A stretch of DNA of 64,000 bases from Saussurea involucrata (taxonomy: Eukaryota > Streptophyta > Magnoliopsida > Asterales > Asteraceae). This document shows, piece after piece, positions 58,176 to 64,000 of this stretch (its first letter is position 1; every line of letters starts with the position of its first letter). The stretch is from assembly GCA_033807775.1 (NCBI GenBank), contig CM066320.1:180826784-180890783 (forward strand). Reading direction: 5' to 3'. The notes under the pieces are model-generated. The model was not told the origin of the DNA. It saw only the letters and a program-made list of their open reading frames with translations, and searched no databases. The position numbers and the translations under genes are program-made.

Positions 58176-59666
58176 GGAAAGTTCAAATGAAAACTCAAAT
58201 TCAATTGTAAACATGAGGACAAATCTCGTCCATTGATCGCAGCCATATTTAAGTCATTCCTAAAATTCAGCTTTAGGGGTATTTTCGTCAAATTAGAATG
58301 AGCGCATCCTTTATAGACTTTTTATTTTCTTTTTTAATTAAAAAACTTTTACCCCCTTAAATTTTAAAATAAATTATCTCAAAAATTACTAACATTTTAA
58401 TCAAACAAATTACATCAAAAAAACGAGAATTTCGTGCTCTTCGATATGACATCCATCATGATATAGTTTTTTTTTCGTTTTAACCGTTTTACGTGAAATC
58501 GTGTATATGTGTTATATTCAGAGTGAATAAAGGTACATTTATTCAGTTTTGAATATTTACCTTTATTCAATCTGAATATATAGAGTTATTCAGACTGAAT
58601 AAAGGTACAAAATTTAAACATTTATTCGTTTTGAATATCTACCTTTATTCAGTCTGAATATAACACATATTCAGACTGATGTATTTATATGTGTTCTCCA
58701 GTTTTTCGTTTTTTGAGGTTTTTCTTTGAACCTCCCTCTCTCTCTCTCTCAACTTGTCAACTTCCATCTGTGATCCATTTTCATCATCATCATCGGTGAT
58801 CATTAATGGTTGGGACTGATCATCTAATTCTATGTCATCCAGCATGTTCCAAAACTCATCAGATTCTAGTAATGGAACAATTTCAACATTATTATTACTC
58901 TTATTCTCATTTTCTTCACCACTGATCTTATCTTCATGGTCACCTGAGTCGGCGTTGTTGTTGCAAGATGTTGGGGTTGATGCTTGATGATCAACAGCAG
59001 CCTGAATATCTTGTTTGTCTATTAATCGATCCTAGTTTAGGATTTTGATGGTTGTGAGATGATGAACAAGTTTCTTGATCATTTCTCATCATCATGTTTT
59101 GATTTTGTTGATCGATTATACCATTTGAGATATTACTATTAATGTAGGAATTAGCAGGTGATAATAATGTGAGACATATTCAGTTTGATATAAATACATC
59201 AGTTTGAATATGTGTTATATTCAGACTGAATATGTGTTATATTCAGTCTGAATATGTGTTATATTCAGTCTGAATATAACATATATACACGATTTCACTT
59301 AAAAACGGTTAAACCGAAAAAAAACTATATCATGATGGATGTCATATCGAAGAGCACGAAATTCTCGTTTTTTGATGTAATTTGTTTGATTAAAATGTTA
59401 GTAGTTTTTGAGATAATTTATTTTAAAATTTAAGGGGTAAAAGTTTTTTAATTAAAAAAGAAAATAAAAAGTCAACAAAAGAGGGCTGATTCCAATTTTA
59501 CCCCTGCGCGCTAAAAATTCACTAAGCCATGGACATAGTTTTCAAGTTATTTACAAAATTTCCACCGTGTTTTTTATTCATTGATCTGATCTCCGATTTT
59601 TTAATCAAGGGCTGTGGTTTGTCCTCACGTTTACAACTGAAATTTGGTTTTTATTTGAACCCACCC
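58176..59666 (-). mobile_element. Fold-back TIR element with a captured MYB-like fragment
   Basis: Left GGAAAGTTCAAATGAAAACT and right inverted GGGTGGGTTCAAATAAAAAC, bordered by TA runs; the left TA run is shared with the previous element. The arms are inverted repeats of about 350-400 bp (for example CGAGAATTTCGTGCTCTTCG at 58420 and inverted near 59358). Inside the arms are palindrome arrays of TATTCAGTCTGAATA, and in the centre a non-transposon coding-like fragment. Confidence 0.8.
58740..59165 (-). pseudogene. Fragment of a R2R3-MYB-like C-terminal region
   Basis: Minus-strand translation is Asn/Ser-rich, first SPANSYINSNISNGIIDQQ and, in another frame after about 59020, LLESDEFWNMLDDIELDDQ followed by an acidic stretch. 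The FW-N-M-LDDIE style ending resembles C-terminal tails of plant R2R3-MYB factors. No MYB repeat is present and the frame is broken, so this is at best a captured piece. Confidence 0.4.
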
Positions 59667-60171
59667 ATATATATATATATATATATGTACATCTTCTAAG
59701 GATTCTCTGTTGCTTTATCTTCTTCGATTCACAGAGACATCACCTTACAACGTTGAACCATCACCCATCGGTGTTTTTGTCAAATACCGCAACTATCATC
59801 TCCGGTGACCCCCGCCCCCCCCTATCATCCTCCATTCCCCTCTCGTTTCTGACGACCCTCCCCCCTTCTATGTTCCGTATCCATCGAAGCCTCTAGCCTT
59901 GCTTCTCACAAAGATAAGTGGGTAACATGTAGGAGATGACAAAACACAAAGTAAAAGTTTCAGAAGTTTAAAGATGGAATGGTTTTCATATTTTGAGGTT
60001 CAAATATTAAAAACATGAACTTTTATTCTGGTTCAACCTTCATAAATTGAACTATTTCATACACCCTTTGATTTCTATAGCTTTGTTTCTGATCACTTTG
60101 TTGTGCATTAATGGCATACTCGTGTCAATTAATGTTGGTTAGGTAATATTGCTGATATGGATACTTATTAG

Positions 60172-60666
60172 TAGACCTGACAAGCATGTCGTGTCGGGTT
60201 CAAAGTTAAACGGGTTGAGAGTGCATGACCCTAACCCGACCCGTTTAATAAATGGGTCAGAAAATCTCAACCCTAACCCGACCCGTCTAACCCGTTTAAC
60301 ATTTATAAAACTAAAAATTAAAAATCGTAAATTCACAAAAAATTACATATCCAAAATTCAAATGAAAACATTATAAATCTAAATTTTATAGTTCAATCTT
60401 AAAAGTTTTAACCAAATCCAAAACATTAAAAAATACAAAGCATTAAAAATAAAACTTATAATATTTATATATTTTTATATATATAAACGGGTTATTCGGG
60501 TCATTTTCGAGTTGAAATTTTTGACCCTGACCTTACCCGTTTAATTTGCGTATCGTGTCGTGTCAACCCGTTTACTTAAACGGGTTGAAATGTATTACCC
60601 AAACCCGTTTATTTCGTGTCGAGTCCGTATCGGGTTAGCGTGTCGTGTCAGCTTTTGCCAGGTCTA
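60172..60666. mobile_element. hAT MITE
   Basis: Ends TAGACCTGACAAGC and, inverted, TAGACCTGGCAAAAGC. Duplications CTTATTAG (60164-60171) and CTCATTAG (60667-60674), one mismatch. Subterminal TCGTGTCGGGTT and AAACGGGTT repeats. 495 bp. Confidence 0.88.
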
Positions 60667-61631
60667 CTCATTAGTTGCAAAAATCATCAGTTGCAGAAGC
60701 AAAGCAAGAACTTATTAATGGCTGGGGGTGACCAAGTTCGTGAAATCCACAAGGAGGGGAACGGAGTTGCAGGTGCCGAGTTGGAAGTGATCGAGTTTAC
60801 AAAAAATCTTGACCGAGTTCGAGTGATGGGGAAGGGAGCCATAGATGGTGATGTGCGCCGGTGTGGTAAGGCTGAGGTGAGGCTGAAATGAGGAAGAAAA
60901 GGGTATGGAGTAGGTTAGGTGGGGTTTGTTGATAACAAAGAAAAGGGGAAAATGGCTACATATGGTGGTAGACTGGTAGTGGATGCAGATGAGTGTGAAG
61001 AAGAGGGTGTACATTTTGTGTGTATTATATATACATTTATATGTATGTATGTGTTTGTATATATTATAGTAAGTTACATATTTGGTCCTTGTAATTTGCA
61101 TATTTATTATTTATTAAAAAAAATTAAATAAAACTGAAAAGAACTAAAATACCCCTAATTAACGAGATTTTTTAACGACTGTTAGATCTAGGGACCAAAT
61201 CCGGACCAAAATGCATATTCTAGTGGCTAAACTGTCATTTTTAAATTATAGGGGGCAAATGTGTTATAAACACTAAACCACAGGGACCATTTTTGTAGTT
61301 TACTCTAATTTATATTTTAAAAATCAATTCTTAAAAATAATTTTAAATTGTTTTCAAGAAATCGAGGGTACATGACATATTTATCTTTCACACGGTCACA
61401 AACAATTGAAAGTTGTCGTATATGAACCTCTATAACTATAAGAGTTATAGCAATGCTTAACACTTAGGCCATCCGTACCTGGCGAAAGATGGGGCTCGGG
61501 ATGCCTTCGGGCTCAGCGGGAATGGGCTACGGCCCTTGCGGGGATGGCGGGGCGGGATGGATTCCGGGTTCGGGATCCCGATTCATCCCGAAGGTTTATT
61601 AAAAAAAAATTATTTAATTTTTAAAAATAAT

Positions 61632-61644
61632 GCCGTTGAACGGC
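61632..61644. promoter_or_regulatory. CCGTT-n-AACGG palindrome, copy D
   Basis: GCCGTTGAACGGC, retained although the element has lost its gene. Confidence 0.6.
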
Positions 61645-62257
61645 TATTTTTAAACAAAAATAAATAATTTTTTTTCTCAATTTAGTCCCACTATATATTT
61701 AACCCTCAACCTCTTATTTCTCACACCTCTCAAACTCTCTAAAATTCTCTCAACCTCTTATTTTTCACACCTCTCAAACTCTCTCAAATTCTCTCAACCT
61801 CTTATTTTTAATGAATGATATGAATTTTAATTTTTATTATTTATCTTATTTTTATTTATTAAAAAATATATAAATATTTTTATTTTGTTAAATAATTAAA
61901 TGTATAAATAAAAGAATTAAAATAAATGAGGTGGCAAAAGGGTTTGAGGGAATGGGGTAAGGGTGTTTAGGCCATCAGTACCCCATCCACAGCATCTTTT
62001 AAAGATTCTCCTCCACCTCAGCGCCACATCAGCTTTTCTCTCATCCCTCACTCCATCCCTCACGATCCCTAAACATCCGTACCCCATTCCCTCAAACCCT
62101 TTTGCCACCTCATTTATTTTAATTCTTTTATTTATACATTTAATTATTTAACAAAATAAAAATATTTATATATTTTTTAATAAATAAAAATAAGATAAAT
62201 AATAAAAATTAAAATTCATATCATTCATTAAAAATAAAAATTACAAAATACAAAACA

Positions 62258-62930
62258 CTACCAATTATGAAATTTTTGGAGTTGCTTTTTTCTCGCTAAA
62301 GTAGCCCTCAAAGCGTTTCCCGTAAGGTGATCATGCGGGGTTATGAAAAACTCGAAGTCTTTCTCAAATCGGTTTGAGCGTTCGATTTCGATTTCGAGAT
62401 CGAGTTTTTTCATTTTGTATTCCATTGTATCATCAATCTTGTTGTTGAACGTCGTCAACAACTGAGTAACACTTTCGTCCGTATTCGCCCCGGACGTATT
62501 ACTCGTTGATGATTTTTTTGCCTTGTTTCTCCCGATGGGTCGTTGAATTTGCTCGTCATCGTCATCATCGGAAGGTTGGGTACGTTTTGAACCCCGCGAT
62601 GAAGTTGTCGTCATCGTTGGAACGGCTCCCCATTTTGGACATTTTTTTAGGACGTCCCAAACTTGTTCGTGAGTGAAAGCAACTTTATGGCGTGCTACAT
62701 ACCGTTCGTGTGCCGTTCGGGATATATCGGCCTCACTCATCCCGCTTGATCTATTATTGAGCAAGTTGTTGTAGATGCCGCCAAACGAATTAACTCTTTT
62801 ATTGAGGTCGTTGAACTTGCTATTGAGTTGATGGGTTGATCTATAACCTGGTTCACGACCCATGCGAGTAAAGAACACATCCCCGATTCGGCCCCAAAAA
62901 TTTCCTACATTTATGTAAAATTAAGTATAA

Positions 62931-62987
<57 letters not shown>

Positions 62988-63514
62988 TAAAAATAATTAC
63001 CACCGCTTTGTGCGTTACCGACCACGGGGTCCTCCGAAACGTCAACCCACGCCGACACTAACGCGAGTTCCTCGGCTCTTGTCCATGTTTGTTTGGCGGC
63101 TTTCGTTCGTCTCGGATTTGATGGTTCCGGGTTAGATTGTTGTGTCGGGATAAATTGTGGTGAGTTCGGGGTAGAAGGTTGGGTTTCCGGAACAATGTCG
63201 TCGTCGAGATTGATTGCGGGTGAAGGAAGATTGTAGTTGGCCGGAGTAAAACCTTGTTCAATCAAACCGGGACGTGTAAATTGGTAAGGAAATTGTTGCG
63301 GAAATTGTTGGTGAAATTGTTGGGGAAATTGTTGCGGATTTTGTTGCGACCATTGTGGCGGATTTTGTTGCGACCATTGTGGCGGAATTTGTTGCGAAAA
63401 TTGCGGATGATAACCTTGTTGTGTAAACGCTTGGAAACCAAGCTCTTGATCTTCTTGCGATTGTGGTGTATTCGGTCGGTTACGACGGGATGTAGGTGTT
63501 CTGTTTGGATTCAT
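62258..63514 (-). CDS. Harbinger Myb/SANT-like accessory protein, intact
   Basis: Two exons: 63514-63001 and 62904-62258, phase 1, 386 residues. The first third is Gln/Pro-rich (QQFPQQF units). The SANT/trihelix-like region begins at about residue 142 (TWTRAEELALVSAWVDVSED) and spans the intron into NFWGRIGDVFFTRMG and STHQLNSKFNDL. The next part (FTHEQVWDVLKKCPKW) is like the NAM-associated C-terminal domain. The end is a charged helix, then DFEFFITPHDHLTGNALRAT. No lesion seen. In PIF/Pong-type elements the matching protein binds the element ends and partners the transposase. Similar plant proteins are often misnamed glutathione S-transferase T3-like. Confidence 0.88.
62905..63000 (-). repeat. 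Intron of copy C made of an (ATT)n microsatellite
   Basis: Donor GTAATTATT and acceptor AAATGTAG frame a 96-base intron. On the plus strand, TAA units fill most of it (62932-62985). Confidence 0.85.
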
Positions 63515-63519
63515 GATGA

Positions 63520-63700
63520 GAGAGGTGTGAAAAATAAGAGGTTGAGAGAATTTGAGAGAGTTTGAGAGGTGTGAGATTGAGAGAATTTGATAGTGTGAAA
63601 AATAAGAGGTTGAGAGGTGTGAGAAATAAGAGGTGTGAGAAATAAGAGGTTGAGAGGTGTGAGAAATAAGAGGTTGAGGGTTAAATATATAGTGGGATTA
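63520..63700 (-). promoter_or_regulatory. Copy C TATA element and repeated leader
   Basis: TATA-like ACTATATATTTAA (minus) at about 63681-63693, followed by four to five units near AACCTCTTATTTCTCACACC before the start codon. Confidence 0.65.
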
Positions 63701-63727
63701 AATTGAGAATTTTTTTTTTAAGAAAGA

Positions 63728-63740
63728 GCCGTTCAACGGT
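63728..63740. promoter_or_regulatory. CCGTT-n-AACGG palindrome, copy C
   Basis: GCCGTTCAACGGT. Same position relative to TIR and TATA element as in B and D. Confidence 0.6.
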
Positions 63741-64000
63741 TATTTTTAAAAAAATTTAATTAAATTTTTTTTTTAAAAAAAACCCTCGGGATGGATCGGG
63801 AACCCATCCCCGAAAACCATCCCGCCCCGCATGACCATCCCGGGCCGTAGCCCAACCCCGCCCTCACCCCGCTGCCACCTCAGCCCTTCCCGAGCCCTCC
63901 CCACTTGGGGTACGGAAGGCCTTAGGGATTGAGTGAGGGATTGAGAAAAGCTGATGTGGCGCTGATGTGGAGCTGGAATCTTTGAAAGATAGAGGGATGG

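Larger units (their letters stand above)
57580..61305. mobile_element. Non-autonomous MULE-like element with nested insertions
   Basis: TIRs of about 150 bp starting GAGTAAACTAC, with GGTCCCT, TTTGGTCC and TTAACGG blocks on both arms. Perfect 9-bp duplication TAATTTATA (57571-57579, 61306-61314). Inside are TIR elements at 57841 and 58176 and a hAT MITE at 60172. The remaining own sequence is about 1.4 kb. A frame at 60718-60891 (MAGGDQVREIHKEG) has no known domain. Confidence 0.92.
61970..63921 (-). mobile_element. PIF/Harbinger copy C (carries only the Myb-like gene)
   Basis: Ends GGCCATCAGTACCCC (61970) and GGGGTACGGAAGGCC (63921), with perfect TTA duplication (61967-61969, 63922-63924). 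Length 1,952 bp. Its tail and leader are shared with B and D; its gene is shared with A. Confidence 0.95.
61467..64000 (+). mobile_element. Harbinger MITE D, interrupted by copy C, runs off the window
   Basis: Starts GGCCATCCGTACC after TTA (61464-61466). It has the GC-rich end, the CCGTT palindrome (61632-61644), the TATA element (about 61690) and leader repeats, then jumps straight to the 3' tail (61805-61960) without any gene. Copy C is inserted in the tail at TTA; the rest resumes at 63925 (GGGATTGAGTGAGGGATTG) and continues past 64000. It is opposite in orientation to C. Confidence 0.88.

Overview
The window is plant nuclear DNA. It has spliced genes with GT-AG introns, no operons, AT-rich spacers and very dense plant-type transposons (Mutator, hAT, PIF/Harbinger and CACTA elements, Ty3 LTR elements of the Tekay type, tRNA-derived SINEs). 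A dicot is likely and Asteraceae is plausible, but the sequence alone does not fix the family. I recognise only one ordinary host gene: a five-exon HIT zinc-finger gene at 51684-54989 (minus), the box C/D snoRNP assembly factor BCD1, predicted at 403 aa. Most of the rest is mobile DNA whose ends I could place by terminal inverted repeats (TIRs) and target-site duplications (TSDs).

Layout. 204-4712: long-TIR Mutator element (MULE) whose MURA-like transposase carries one in-frame stop, plus a second broken gene on the opposite strand. 4961-9010: solo LTR interrupted by a hAT MITE, itself interrupted by another solo LTR. 9701-11613: Harbinger copy A with a broken Myb-like gene. 12221-14410: small CACTA element, SINE and MITEs. 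14506-39866: a six-deep nest, MULE > solo LTR > hAT > solo LTR > Tekay-like element > solo LTR, with a nearly complete minus-strand Tekay element (29887-38202) in a second branch. 41712-44694: SINE, a gene-capturing TIR element, a fold-back MITE and a hAT MITE. 47055-50200: complete hAT element with an intact 746-aa transposase. 51684-54989: BCD1. 55592-57490: Harbinger copy B with an intact transposase. 57580-61305: MULE-like element loaded with smaller insertions, one carrying a MYB-like gene fragment. 61467-64000: Harbinger MITE D, interrupted by Harbinger copy C (61970-63921), which carries an intact two-exon Myb-like gene.

The most interesting system is the Harbinger family. Copies A, B, C and D share termini, promoter/leader and 3' tail. 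B encodes only the DDE transposase, A and C encode only the Myb/SANT-like partner, and D encodes neither. All four keep a CCGTT-n-AACGG palindrome, resembling a paired MYB site, next to the promoter end. This looks like a two-component transposon whose two proteins travel on separate units with the same chassis. Also notable: TIR elements sitting inside TA microsatellites and sharing a GGTTCA terminal motif; Tekay-type LTRs that each carry a different CCGG-core minisatellite; a conserved LTR hairpin with a variable loop; and a leader quasi-palindrome shared by two element families just downstream of a splice-donor-like site.

All boundaries, splice sites and family names come from reading the sequence by eye. 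No database or alignment was run.
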